Counted from the stretch's first letter, positions 1 through 7,297 are shown. The stretch: DNA of 64,000 nt from Allohoeflea poritis (GCF_027889715.1 NZ_JAPJZH010000004.1:62001-126000); one strand, 5' to 3'. Notes: generated by a model from the sequence alone, not told the origin. A program made the numbers and translations.

Positions 1-1419
1 GAGCCGAACGGCTGGCCCAAGACGATTCTGAAGATTCACAAAGACTGGGTTGGTGCACGCCCGGGCTACGAGGCCGTATTTGAACTTTTCGAGGCTGGAG
101 CAATAATGCCCTCTACTCAATCCAATGTGTACGCGTCCAAACCGGAAGAGTTTCTCTCCGCACGTGCCGTCCGTTTGCCAAAAGGTGATGAAGCCTTGCT
201 CCACATCAACTGTTTTGACGGGTTGATGGCGCGCTCGCTCTGCGGCAAGATTAAACTGCCGGTCGAGATTGACACTGACGTGCGGCGCGATCAGCGGGGT
301 GCCACGCTGCTGGTTACCGACGACAAGCTGACGCCTACTGGCGGTCATCCTGCTGAACTACCTGACAATCTTAAAAAGACCTTGCGCACCCGCCTGCGCG
401 ACTGGGATATCGCGCGGCCTCGTGCCTGGGGTACGCCGGTTCCTATGGTAATCTGCGAAAGCTGCGGCGTTATTCCTGTGCCAGAGCATGAGCTTCCGAT
501 AACACTTCCTGATCGATTTGATGCCACAGCGTCCAACCCATTGACTGAGATCGCTGCATTTCGCGATGTTCCGTGCCCGGCCTGCGGCGAGCCTGCCCAG
601 CGCGAGACCGACACGCTGGAAGCCTATTCCAGCCCTTGGTGGTACTATCTGATCGCCAGCCGACCCGAGGCTGAAAATATTTTCCGATCTCAGGGCGTAG
701 AAGACTGGATGCCTGTCAATACGATGATTGGTGGCGTGGATCAGGCGCGGACCTGTTTTTTCCATTTGCGTACGACAACTGTCGGGTTAAACATGATCGG
801 TGCAACGGATGAGACCGACCCAGTTAGCGCACTAGTCGCCGTCGGCATGGTCAAGCGCGACAATGTGAAAATGAGCAAGAGTGCAGGCAACGGTACTGAT
901 CCGGCTGAACTGCTGGATCGTTTTGGAGCGGATGCCTTGCGGATTGCGGTGCTTTGGGGCGCTGCCCCAGAGCAAGAGCTGCATTGGAGCGACGATGTAA
1001 TCCTCAAAGCGGTCTCGCTTCTTAAGGCAGTGCGTAGGTATTGCGGCGCTTATGCTGACACATTCGAAAGCGGCAAACCGGCACCTGTGCCTCGAACACG
1101 TCGGGCGCGCCGTGCCCTAAACTGGATTGAGGCAACAGAACGCAAGGTGAAAAGCTGCATGGAGACTAACGCTTTTCATTTCGCGATCACCCAGATCGCT
1201 CGGCTAATAACCAGTTTAGAAAAAGCAGGTAGTGGGCAGGTGGACAACAACGACCTCGCTCCGATTCTGAGCTACGGCGCCGAAAGAATTCTGCATCTGC
1301 TCTCACCATATGCACCGCATCTGGCAGAGGAACTTTGGGCGGCTGGTGGCGGATCCGGTTTGATTGCGGCAATGCCACTGTGCCAAGAAGCACAAGATGA
1401 GTTGACGGACAACGCGTGA
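1..1419 (+). CDS. Leucyl-tRNA-synthetase-like paralogue, 5' end outside window
   Basis: The reading frame is open from base 1, so the start and the HIGH motif lie upstream; 472 residues are visible. Seen: LeuRS-type junction (GWPKTILKIHKDW, residues 5-17), the RDW-x-IARPRAWG block after the insertion domain (about 133), a four-cysteine zinc knuckle (CESC and CPAC), an intact KMSKS (290-294) and an anticodon-binding helical domain. The CP1 editing region is only about 95 residues instead of about 200, and neither the TTRPDT nor the GTG-type editing motif is present. The protein also stops after the anticodon-binding domain, so the C-terminal domain that contacts the tRNA elbow in bacterial LeuRS is missing. 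Its stop overlaps the next start (GTGA). Inference: a non-editing synthetase dedicated to this cluster, plausibly acting on the tRNA at 6401. It is unlikely to be the housekeeping leuS. Confidence 0.9.
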   Translation, partial: EPNGWPKTILKIHKDWVGARPGYEAVFELFEAGAIMPSTQSNVYASKPEEFLSARAVRLPKGDEALLHINCFDGLMARSLCGKIKLPVEIDTDVRRDQRGATLLVTDDKLTPTGGHPAELPDNLKKTLRTRLRDWDIARPRAWGTPVPMVICESCGVIPVPEHELPITLPDRFDATASNPLTEIAAFRDVPCPACGEPAQRETDTLEAYSSPWWYYLIASRPEAENIFRSQGVEDWMPVNTMIGGVDQARTCFFHLRTTTVGLNMIGATDETDPVSALVAVGMVKRDNVKMSKSAGNGTDPAELLDRFGADALRIAVLWGAAPEQELHWSDDVILKAVSLLKAVRRYCGAYADTFESGKPAPVPRTRRARRALNWIEATERKVKSCMETNAFHFAITQIARLITSLEKAGSGQVDNNDLAPILSYGAERILHLLSPYAPHLAEELWAAGGGSGLIAAMPLCQEAQDELTDNA

Positions 1420-2318
1420 CGGATGGTTTGCTGACCCCCATTGAAGGGCCTGTCTTTGATATCGCCCGCCCGGTCTTGGAGCGGTTGCCAGCCTACGCAA
1501 GGCGCAACGCCGGGGCGCTGAGCAATTCACAATGGGCTCGGGTTGTTGATCAGGCTAGACCGGCGATTGTGAGGGCTGGGTTTCCCCCGCATGAAATCCC
1601 GTTTCTAAAGCGCATTCCCGCAAATCCTGAACGTTTGATCACAAACATCCTTGCCGATCTGGCCCGCCAGGGTTTAGTTGCTGGACCTGACGCTGCCCCA
1701 ACCTCAGGCCACATGCCAGGCTTTAATCACGGCGGGCGAACCACGTTCATCTACCCCGAAGAAGGTGCTTTGCTCGAGCGTCTTGTCGCATCGCTGGGGC
1801 CGCGTCGTACCATATTTCTGGGCTCTTATTACGGCTATTGGGCCAGTTTCGCTGTACCGAATATCGTCGCGGGAGTCGGGCGCGCAATATTGGTTGATCC
1901 TGACCCTGCAGTGGCTAGGATCGCGCAAGCGAATTTCAGCGCCCAACCCGAAGTAGAGGTAGTGTGCGATACCGCCGAGCGATATCTCTCGCAATGCGCT
2001 GATACATTCGATCTTGTAGTGCTCGATGCTGAACTGCCCCGCGATCACCCGGACCCGGCGTTGCGCGGTAAAGGGCTGTATTGCCGCTTGTTGCAGGCTG
2101 TCTTGCCGCACTTGAGGACCGGCGCAGTGTTGGTAGCCCATAACATTCTGTTCAATGATCAAACCGGTGATCCCTTTTTTGACGAGGTGATTGCTCGTAA
2201 TCGCACAGAGCTTAGCGCTTTCATGGAACTTGCAAAGAATGCCTTTGGTTTTGTCGAGTATCAAACGACCGAGGGTGTGGGGATCGGCCAACTGCGCTCA
2301 AAGGCGTCATCTGCATGA
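1416..2318 (+). CDS. Class I SAM-dependent methyltransferase
   Basis: 300 residues, GTG start overlapping the synthetase stop by 4 bases, so translation is probably coupled. A Rossmann-type methyltransferase core starts near residue 130: glycine-rich motif I (FLGSYYGYWA), the acidic end of strand 2 (LVDPD), and DLVVLDAEL as motif post-I/IV, resembling the O-methyltransferase family that acts on small molecules. The first 110 residues form a helical N-terminal extension that I do not recognise. The gene is followed by an ATP-grasp ligase with an ATGA overlap, so the two should act in one pathway. The substrate cannot be read from sequence; methylation of a free amino acid or of the peptide are both possible. 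Confidence 0.8.
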   Translation: MTDGLLTPIEGPVFDIARPVLERLPAYARRNAGALSNSQWARVVDQARPAIVRAGFPPHEIPFLKRIPANPERLITNILADLARQGLVAGPDAAPTSGHMPGFNHGGRTTFIYPEEGALLERLVASLGPRRTIFLGSYYGYWASFAVPNIVAGVGRAILVDPDPAVARIAQANFSAQPEVEVVCDTAERYLSQCADTFDLVVLDAELPRDHPDPALRGKGLYCRLLQAVLPHLRTGAVLVAHNILFNDQTGDPFFDEVIARNRTELSAFMELAKNAFGFVEYQTTEGVGIGQLRSKASSA

Positions 2319-3904
2319 GCCTGTCCGACAAACACCCTTTGTTTGTCTATGGTAGTGGGCCCGACCCGCTTGTCATAATCGCGGGAGGGCTGATCTTTGA
2401 TACTGGAGAGGCAGAGCGGACGTTTTTTTACCGCTGTCAGGATCGTTTTTTGACCTATGCAGCACTTCTAGGTTGGCAGACTCTGTTTTTTGCAGCAAGT
2501 GAAGATCACGTGGCCCGCTACCAAAAACTGATCCGAGACCTGGCAGCGCGCTTTGCCGAGATCTCTGAGGCAACCGGTCTCTTTGGCATGAAAACGATCA
2601 AAGAGCCACTATTCGTTCTACTCGATGTGGAAACACTTGCTGTGCGGCCCAGCCAGCGATTGACTGCACGGCTGTCAGAGGCAGCTCTTGCGCGTTCAGT
2701 CTCGCATGGTGTGGCGCTGAACCAGATCTCACCCAGCTATGCACGTTTTCTGGCAAGCTTGGATGTAATGTTCAGCACCCTTGGTATTGCGACGAATTGG
2801 CCTCTGGCTCAAGCGCAAACCGATGCCGAGCAGGCCATGCGCCTGCAAGACAAGGCTGCTTATACGGAGATGGTCCGTCAGGCCAAACTTGCTGAAGCGC
2901 GCCACCTACCTACCGCCATCATAAACGAGGCGGACCTTCGTGGCGTACCAGATTGGCTGGCGCTTACCGCTATTTTCAAGGCGCAGACTTCGACCCCGGC
3001 CACCTCAGGCTTGTTCTTGAAAACGAACCGCAATACTAGTGGCAATGTCTCAGCTCGCTTTGACTCAGCGGGTTTTTCTGATAGCAAAGATGCGCTTTTA
3101 GCTGCGCTTTCCAGGGACGCCGCCATCGATCGCGAAACCTTGAAGCAAAAGGCCGCCGAACTGGCAGCCGAGGTCGCAGCGAATCCTGCGCTTTGCGATC
3201 ATGCTTTCGCGCCCGATGTTTTGGCCGAGTTAGTGAAAGAACAGGCTTTGATGCGCCGCGACCTAGCCTTTTTGCTGCAACCGGATCTGCACCGCGGGCC
3301 AGAAAAAAGCCGACCCATTGGTCTGGGCGTCAGCTATATGATCACTGATACCGGCGCCCAGCGTTTCGGACTGAACGCTCAAATGTATACCGACGCAGCC
3401 CGGATGCATTTTCTTGGACCCTATTTTGGGCCAGAGGTGGAAAGCTTTTGTGATGCCGGGATGCTTGCTGATTGTGCAGCCCTTGCCGATCACATTGCCC
3501 GTTCTGGCTACCGGGGGCCGATCAATTTTGATCTGATACTCGATAGGGCGGGCTGCTATCGGTTCGTACATGATTGCAACCCCCGCCTGACCGGTATCTT
3601 TCCGACACTGGCGGTGAAATGGGGGATCGTGGGTGATGATGAGGTATCTGTGATGTCATCGGGCTACCGCGGAGAGGTGGTTTTGCCCAGCCTTGCCCCC
3701 AAACTGACAACACTTCAGGCGGCAGGGTTACTTTTGACCCGCGCACAGTCCAGAGGTGTTGTGCTGCTGCCTAATCTCTCGGCACCGCAGGGTTATGATC
3801 TTCATGTTGTAGGCTATCCTTTGGAAGAGGCCCTTGCCCTGCTGGCACCGGGTGGAGCGATTACCACAGCGTTGGGTCAAGCGGTGATGCGACTCAAACT
3901 GTAA
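2315..3904 (+). CDS. ATP-grasp ligase (PGM1-like)
   Basis: 529 residues, ATG overlapping the methyltransferase stop. The C-terminal half has the ATP-grasp pattern: a LLQPDLHRG-type strand near 325, then NFDLILD and HDCNPRLTG near 405-425, where the Asp and Asn side chains of the family bind Mg-ATP. The N-terminal half is typical of the long ATP-grasp enzymes related to PGM1, which join amino acids or peptides through acyl-phosphate intermediates. Third gene of a coupled operon (synthetase, methyltransferase, ligase). Together with the gamma-glutamylcyclotransferase-like protein at 5924 it could add and later remove a gamma-glutamyl group, as BtrJ/BtrG do in butirosin biosynthesis; that analogy is inference. 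There is no obvious terminator before the convergent gene at 3950. Confidence 0.75.
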   Translation: MSLSDKHPLFVYGSGPDPLVIIAGGLIFDTGEAERTFFYRCQDRFLTYAALLGWQTLFFAASEDHVARYQKLIRDLAARFAEISEATGLFGMKTIKEPLFVLLDVETLAVRPSQRLTARLSEAALARSVSHGVALNQISPSYARFLASLDVMFSTLGIATNWPLAQAQTDAEQAMRLQDKAAYTEMVRQAKLAEARHLPTAIINEADLRGVPDWLALTAIFKAQTSTPATSGLFLKTNRNTSGNVSARFDSAGFSDSKDALLAALSRDAAIDRETLKQKAAELAAEVAANPALCDHAFAPDVLAELVKEQALMRRDLAFLLQPDLHRGPEKSRPIGLGVSYMITDTGAQRFGLNAQMYTDAARMHFLGPYFGPEVESFCDAGMLADCAALADHIARSGYRGPINFDLILDRAGCYRFVHDCNPRLTGIFPTLAVKWGIVGDDEVSVMSSGYRGEVVLPSLAPKLTTLQAAGLLLTRAQSRGVVLLPNLSAPQGYDLHVVGYPLEEALALLAPGGAITTALGQAVMRLKL

Positions 3905-3949
3905 GCTGTTGCAAAGCATCGGGCTTGCGTGATCTAGTGAACTTTTCTG

Positions 3950-4645
3950 TCAGGCAGTCGAACTTGTCTGGCCTTCACGGTCGCCTTTTACCCCCGGTAG
4001 GCGGACGTTATAGACCGCACATTCATGCTCCGCCGTAAAGCGGGCGTGCGGCACAAGCCAATCAAGTTCTTCTTCAAGGTCCTTGATATGCGCGGTATTG
4101 TTGAAAAGCACCCATGCCTGTCTTGGTCGCTGCGCAATAGAGACTCTTATGTTTGCCATCGTTTGGCGCAGTCGCGAGCCCTTGCAGGGATTGTAAAGAT
4201 AAAACACTGAAACGGATTGCGGCATTTCGATCGTTGCGGCATCGCCTTGCATGAGCTTTATTGGGGCATCGCCTTTGACACAGCGGGCGAGATTGTTCCC
4301 CGCAATCGCGTTCAAGCTTTCCGAGATTTCAACCCCCTGCACCTCGCGAAATCCCATCTCATGCGCCAGCATCAATATGCGCCCCATGCCAGAACCGATA
4401 TCCATAAAACTTTCCTGCGCAGGCGTTATGTTGGCAGTTTTGATCAATCGGGCAAATGTAGCGGCCTCAGTTGGAAAATAATCGTGGCACTCGCGCCAAT
4501 CGGTAATCAGCGTCTCGATTCGCACCAGCTTGGTTGTGTGCACCCCTTGCCTGAGGTCAAAAAGTTTGCCTCTTAGGGTCTGCAGCCCCGTGCAGATAGA
4601 GCTAATAAGCCCTCTTCGGAGATACACGTCCCAAAGCCGTCCCAT
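3950..4645 (-). CDS. Class I SAM-dependent methyltransferase, second in cluster
   Basis: About 231 residues from the ATG at 4645, eight bases after the stop of the upstream aminotransferase. An upstream ATG at 4735 would overlap that gene by 83 bases, so I prefer the shorter form. Motif I is FMDIGSGMGRILMLA, followed by VQGVEIS and, after a strand, FYLYNPC in the position of the NPPY-like motif IV, so a polar group (N or O) is a likely acceptor. The C-terminus is degenerate and basic. It forms a two-gene minus-strand unit with the PLP enzyme and converges on the plus-strand operon, leaving only 45 bases between the stops. Substrate unknown. Confidence 0.75.
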   Translation of the reverse strand: MGRLWDVYLRRGLISSICTGLQTLRGKLFDLRQGVHTTKLVRIETLITDWRECHDYFPTEAATFARLIKTANITPAQESFMDIGSGMGRILMLAHEMGFREVQGVEISESLNAIAGNNLARCVKGDAPIKLMQGDAATIEMPQSVSVFYLYNPCKGSRLRQTMANIRVSIAQRPRQAWVLFNNTAHIKDLEEELDWLVPHARFTAEHECAVYNVRLPGVKGDREGQTSSTA

Positions 4646-4652
4646 CGCAATC

Positions 4653-5831
4653 TCACTGCGCCGTGGCTCGGCTATGCGCATGCTTGACCTGACGTTCCAA
4701 AGCATCAAGCAAGCGTTCAATGTCCGACCAGTCATTGTATGCCTGGACCGAGATCCTCACCCTTGGATTATTGGCGAAATAATCGACCGAAACATCAATA
4801 CCATCCTCATGGCGCAGGCGGTGTAGCAGGTCGTTAGCGTCAGTTCCGGCGGGGAGCGGCGCACAGGTAATTTGTCCATGCCATTCGGGGCTGTCGGGAT
4901 GATAGGGCTCGGTGCCGAACATCTTGCACACTTCTTGGCGCGCGGCCATCGCCATATCGCGACAGGCCTGCCGGATGCCGGGCCAATCACGCGCAGACCA
5001 AAAATCAAGCGCGGCCGGTACTGACAAAAAGGACGAGATATCACGGCTGCCCTGCCATTCATGAAACTCCACAAAACGCGAGGGCCCTGGCACTTTCGGT
5101 TCCCAGCCCCAGCTGACTACCAGCGGGTCAAGATAACATTGCATTTGTGGGCGCGCATAAAGAAAAGCGCAGCCCTTGGGCGCACATACCCATTTGTGAA
5201 GTATACCAACATAGAAATCAGCATCTATGTCTTCTAGATCAAGCTCCAGCTGTCCTGGAACATGGCTCCCGTCGACAATGGTCATGATGCCGCGGGATTT
5301 CGCAAAATTGCAGATTTGCTTGACCGGGAACACGATTGAGCTCGGCGAAGAGAGATGCGATATCAGGATCGCCCGTGTATTATCGGTCACAGACGAAAGG
5401 AAACAGTCGAGCATATCCTCTTGCGTTGTAAGTGGCACAGGGATCGGGCAATGCACCAGCTTGAATCCCGACTTCTCGGCGCTGAACCGGAACAATCTGT
5501 CGATCCCGCCGTGCTCATGATCCGTTGTCAAAAGCTCATCGCCCGGCCCAAGCTTCAGACTGTTGGCGACAATATTCAACCCCACGGTTCCATTGGTTAC
5601 GTAGACCAGATTGTCACGCGCGGTTCCCAGAAAGTCCGCCAGAATCTGCCGCGAATAGGCCAGCCGTTCTGTGCCGTGACGTGACAGGAAATCCACCGGC
5701 TCCGCTTCCAGCAAGCGCTGCCATCTCAAATGTTCTTCAAAGACAGCCCGCGGCGTTGCGCCATAAGCACCGTGGTTCAAGTAGGTAATTGTGGGATCCA
5801 GAAGAAACTCCTCAGCAAGACCAATAGCCAA
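4653..5831 (-). CDS. Class V aminotransferase-fold PLP enzyme (isopenicillin N epimerase-like)
   Basis: 392 residues, full length for the family. Visible hallmarks: an N-terminal YLNHGAYG segment near residue 16, the TNGTVGLN phosphate-binding loop near 80, IVDGSHVPGQ with the Asp that contacts the pyridine nitrogen near 185, and the HKWVCAPKGCAFLY segment near 213-226 that carries the Schiff-base lysine. Members act as epimerases, cysteine desulfurases, C-S lyases or transaminases, so the chemistry is open. In this cluster it could make or racemise an unusual amino acid for the synthetase. The 92-bp gap to the divergent gene at 5924 must hold both promoters. Confidence 0.85.
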   Translation of the reverse strand: MAIGLAEEFLLDPTITYLNHGAYGATPRAVFEEHLRWQRLLEAEPVDFLSRHGTERLAYSRQILADFLGTARDNLVYVTNGTVGLNIVANSLKLGPGDELLTTDHEHGGIDRLFRFSAEKSGFKLVHCPIPVPLTTQEDMLDCFLSSVTDNTRAILISHLSSPSSIVFPVKQICNFAKSRGIMTIVDGSHVPGQLELDLEDIDADFYVGILHKWVCAPKGCAFLYARPQMQCYLDPLVVSWGWEPKVPGPSRFVEFHEWQGSRDISSFLSVPAALDFWSARDWPGIRQACRDMAMAARQEVCKMFGTEPYHPDSPEWHGQITCAPLPAGTDANDLLHRLRHEDGIDVSVDYFANNPRVRISVQAYNDWSDIERLLDALERQVKHAHSRATAQ

Positions 5832-5923
5832 AATAATCCCCGGAAATAGAGTTTGTCATAGATATTTTGCCCGTTACTTTACCAGGGGTTGTATGATTCG
5901 TCCAAATATTCGATCCTGTTGTT

Positions 5924-6415
5924 ATGAAGACGTATTATTTTGCTTACGGGTCCAATATGGACCAAGTTGAATTTTACCGCCGGCTCAATAGAGATCGGGA
6001 AAGGGAATTTCTGCGCTGGTCTGGTGTTCTGCCTGACTTCACTTTGCGATTTGCGAAACGTTCTTCGTTGAACCCGCGGGTCGGTTATGCCACCGTGGAT
6101 GCCGAAGCGGGGCAGCAGGTCGAGGGTGTTGTCTATGAGGTCAGTGTAGCAGAGCTTGCCACCCTCGACCGGATCGAGCTTGTGCCTGACCACTATATCC
6201 GGCTGCCGCAGACCGTTGTGATCTCCGCCATCGGCAAATCAGTGCTGGCAGAATGCTATTTCGCCACACCCGCCTGGCGCGAAAGCGGGCTACTGCCAAC
6301 GCAGGCCTATATTGCACGCATGCAGAATGCCGGCGCCCTGATTTCTGATGAATACGCCCGGGCGCTGGCCGCCCACGCCACAATAGAACAGGAGGAAAAT
6401 GCACCTGTAGCTTAA
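5924..6415 (+). CDS. Gamma-glutamylcyclotransferase-like (AIG2-fold) protein
   Basis: 163 residues. The N-terminus MKTYYFAYGSNM carries the YGSN substrate-binding loop of the gamma-glutamylcyclotransferase superfamily, and LDRIE near residue 85 supplies the expected catalytic glutamate. Related enzymes release 5-oxoproline from gamma-glutamyl amines. In biosynthetic clusters they remove a gamma-glutamyl protecting group put on by an ATP-grasp ligase, which would fit the ligases at 2315 and 11316. Unusual detail: the last five codons and the stop lie inside the tRNA gene that starts at 6401, so the last residues are encoded by its acceptor stem and D-stem. Confidence 0.85.
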   Translation: MKTYYFAYGSNMDQVEFYRRLNRDREREFLRWSGVLPDFTLRFAKRSSLNPRVGYATVDAEAGQQVEGVVYEVSVAELATLDRIELVPDHYIRLPQTVVISAIGKSVLAECYFATPAWRESGLLPTQAYIARMQNAGALISDEYARALAAHATIEQEENAPVA

Positions 6416-6587
6416 ACTGGCTAATTGCGATACCAGAAGGTTGTAATGGCTCTTCCGGAGGTCGGCTTGCTTAACCAGGGCATCGGCAGACCGAGCGAAA
6501 GCTGAACCTTCAATTGGATGGTCATCTGCAAAAAGCACCGGCTTTGGGAGCTGGGAAATGCGGGTTCGAGTCCCGTCGGGTGCGCCA
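6401..6587 (+). tRNA. tRNA with UGG anticodon and 109-nt D-loop insertion
   Basis: Without 6424-6532 this folds as a complete 78-nt cloverleaf with encoded CCA. Acceptor GCACCTG (6401-6407) pairs with CGGGTGC (6577-6583), with one U-G pair. D-stem GCTT (6410-6413) pairs with AAGC (6533-6536), and the D-loop AAACTGGCTA has G18G19. Anticodon stem CCGGC/GCTGG (6538-6542, 6550-6554) encloses loop TTTGGGA, giving anticodon TGG with U33. The variable loop is GAAAT. T-stem GCGGG/CCCGT encloses TTCGAGT. The anticodon loop is that of tRNA-Pro(UGG), but G1-C72 and discriminator G73 are not; bacterial tRNA-Pro normally has C1-G72 and A73. A T6 run follows at 6590. Likely partner: the LeuRS-like enzyme at 1-1419 (inference). 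Confidence 0.9.
6424..6532 (+). other. D-loop insertion or intron inside the tRNA gene
   Basis: 109 nt lie between A21 and the 3' strand of the D-stem; the exact boundary is ambiguous by one A. The segment has its own fold: a perfect 7-bp stem GAAGGTT (6436-6442) with AACCTTC (6505-6511), extendable by CCA/TGG across a small bulge. It encloses a hairpin with a GAAA tetraloop (6494-6503) and a possible GGTC/GACC stem (6460-6463, 6489-6492). It is too short for a group I intron and sits in the D-loop rather than the anticodon loop where bacterial tRNA introns occur. It may be spliced by an unknown route or kept as an enlarged D-arm that serves as an identity element for the synthetase. Confidence 0.75.
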
Positions 6588-6607
6588 ATTTTTTCACGAC
6601 AAGACTG

Positions 6608-6626
6608 AAAGGAGGTGATATTTTTG
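6608..6626 (+). promoter_or_regulatory. Exact-match Shine-Dalgarno and TTG start of the peptide gene
   Basis: The 11-base string AAGGAGGTGAT (6609-6619) matches the complement of the 3' end of 16S rRNA without mismatch. The TTG at 6624 lies 8 bases after the GGAGG core, the best spacing. A second, weaker GAGGT lies before the in-frame ATG at 6648. I choose TTG 6624 because of the site quality. Such a site predicts very strong initiation, as expected for an abundant ribosomal peptide precursor. Confidence 0.7.
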
Positions 6627-6878
6627 GCAACCGATAAAGAGGTACTTATGAAGGTACATGAAATCCTGGCTTCGGCGAGTACACCACTTGCGGCGTCCGC
6701 TGCACCACTGGCTGAAAGCGCTGTTCCACTGGCTGGCGTGCCAGCGGATGGCAAACTGTCAGGTTCGGTACCAGTATCCGCAGTGCCAGTTGCTCCAGCA
6801 GCAAAGGCATTGAGTGACCATGCTGCTCCAATTGCAAGTTGGTCGGCTCCAATTGCGAAAGCCGTTCCAGCGATGTAG
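6624..6878 (+). CDS. Ala/Pro-rich precursor peptide, all Pro codons CCA
   Basis: 84 residues from TTG 6624 (76 from ATG 6648). A short charged leader (MATDKEVLMKVHEILASAS) is followed by a repetitive tail of motifs such as TPLAASA, APLAESA, VPLAG, VPVSA, APIASWS, APIAKA, ending VPAM. It contains no Arg, Cys, Asn, Tyr or Gln, and a single Trp. Every one of its ten proline codons is CCA, although Ala, Val and Ser each use several synonyms. By hand count the flanking genes at 5924 and 7478 use CCA for only 2 of 23 prolines. CCA is the exact cognate of the UGG anticodon of the tRNA just upstream. I read it as the substrate of the radical SAM enzyme, ligases and peptidase encoded nearby. No known peptide family recognised. 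Confidence 0.8.
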   Translation: MATDKEVLMKVHEILASASTPLAASAAPLAESAVPLAGVPADGKLSGSVPVSAVPVAPAAKALSDHAAPIASWSAPIAKAVPAM

Positions 6879-7147
6879 CGCTGGTCACAGCCTGTATAAC
6901 GATCTTTGATCGTATGACGTGATGCCCTGGAAAATGATGCCCTGGGCACGAGGAAGATGAATAGAACTCTTCCTCGTGCTTTCCTTTGTGTTTTAGCAAG
7001 TTTAAATTAAGCCCTTCAATAACGACATAATTGCTTGTTTTGCCTGATATTTCTCCCAATATTGTCGGCGGGTTTGACCAAGACTTTACTCTCGTGCTAA
7101 GTTTATTTAGGCGCTAGGATCTATTTATAGTTGTCGAGGGAACAACC
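6879..7147. other. Intergenic: terminator, small repeats, possible promoter
   Basis: After the precursor stop there is a small hairpin ACGATC-TTT-GATCGT (6899-6913), a direct repeat of TGATGCCCTGG (6920-6930 and 6935-6945), then the strong terminator listed separately. A weak promoter-like pair, TTGACC at 7073 and TAAGTT 18 bases later, lies before the small gene at 7148. No coding sequence seen. Confidence 0.5.
6946..6986 (+). terminator. Strong intrinsic terminator after the precursor gene
   Basis: Perfect 12-bp stem GCACGAGGAAGA (6946-6957) with TCTTCCTCGTGC (6968-6979), a 10-nt loop, then a T-rich run (TTTCCTTT). It would separate the abundant tRNA/precursor transcript from the enzyme genes downstream. 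Confidence 0.85.
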
Positions 7148-7297
7148 ATGAAAGAGAAAACATTGTCTGCAAAAGAAATGGAAGCTCTTGAAGAAGCCAT
7201 TCGCGAAGTGAAAGAGGCTCAGGGAGCTGTTCAGTTGGCATTGTTAGACGAAAAACTCGCGCGGATCTCGAAGCTATTGGGCGTCGTTCAAGTCTAG
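7148..7297 (+). CDS. 49-residue helical small protein
   Basis: Begins with ATG after GAGGGA at good spacing and ends at TAG 7295. The product is strongly charged and predicted helical, with a run of Glu/Lys/Ala (KEMEALEEAIREVKEAQ) and a hydrophobic tail (ISKLLGVVQV). It has no proline, cysteine or tryptophan, in contrast to the precursor. It could be a second precursor leader, a partner subunit of the radical SAM enzyme, or a regulator. No family recognised. It lies between the precursor terminator and a 9-bp inverted repeat before the radical SAM gene. Confidence 0.6.
   Translation: MKEKTLSAKEMEALEEAIREVKEAQGAVQLALLDEKLARISKLLGVVQV

Noticed and set aside
6399-6410. Tiny frame ATG CAC CTG TAG after AGGAGG
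   Set aside because: Three codons ending in the tRNA acceptor stem; the spacing to the ribosome site is too short. Probably chance.
6424-6532. Group I intron in the tRNA
   Set aside because: 109 nt is too short for a group I core, the site is in the D-loop, and no U/omega-G boundary pattern is seen.
6401-6587. tmRNA or T-box reading of the structured RNA
   Set aside because: A complete D-stem, anticodon arm and variable loop form once 6424-6532 is removed. There is no G3-U70 pair and no tag frame, and alphaproteobacterial tmRNA is two-piece. T-box features are absent.
6290-6949. Long open frame on the minus strand with a DGTRTR segment across the tRNA region
   Set aside because: This motif is the well-known false translation of the complement of a tRNA T-arm; the frame lies over the tRNA and precursor and has no domain.
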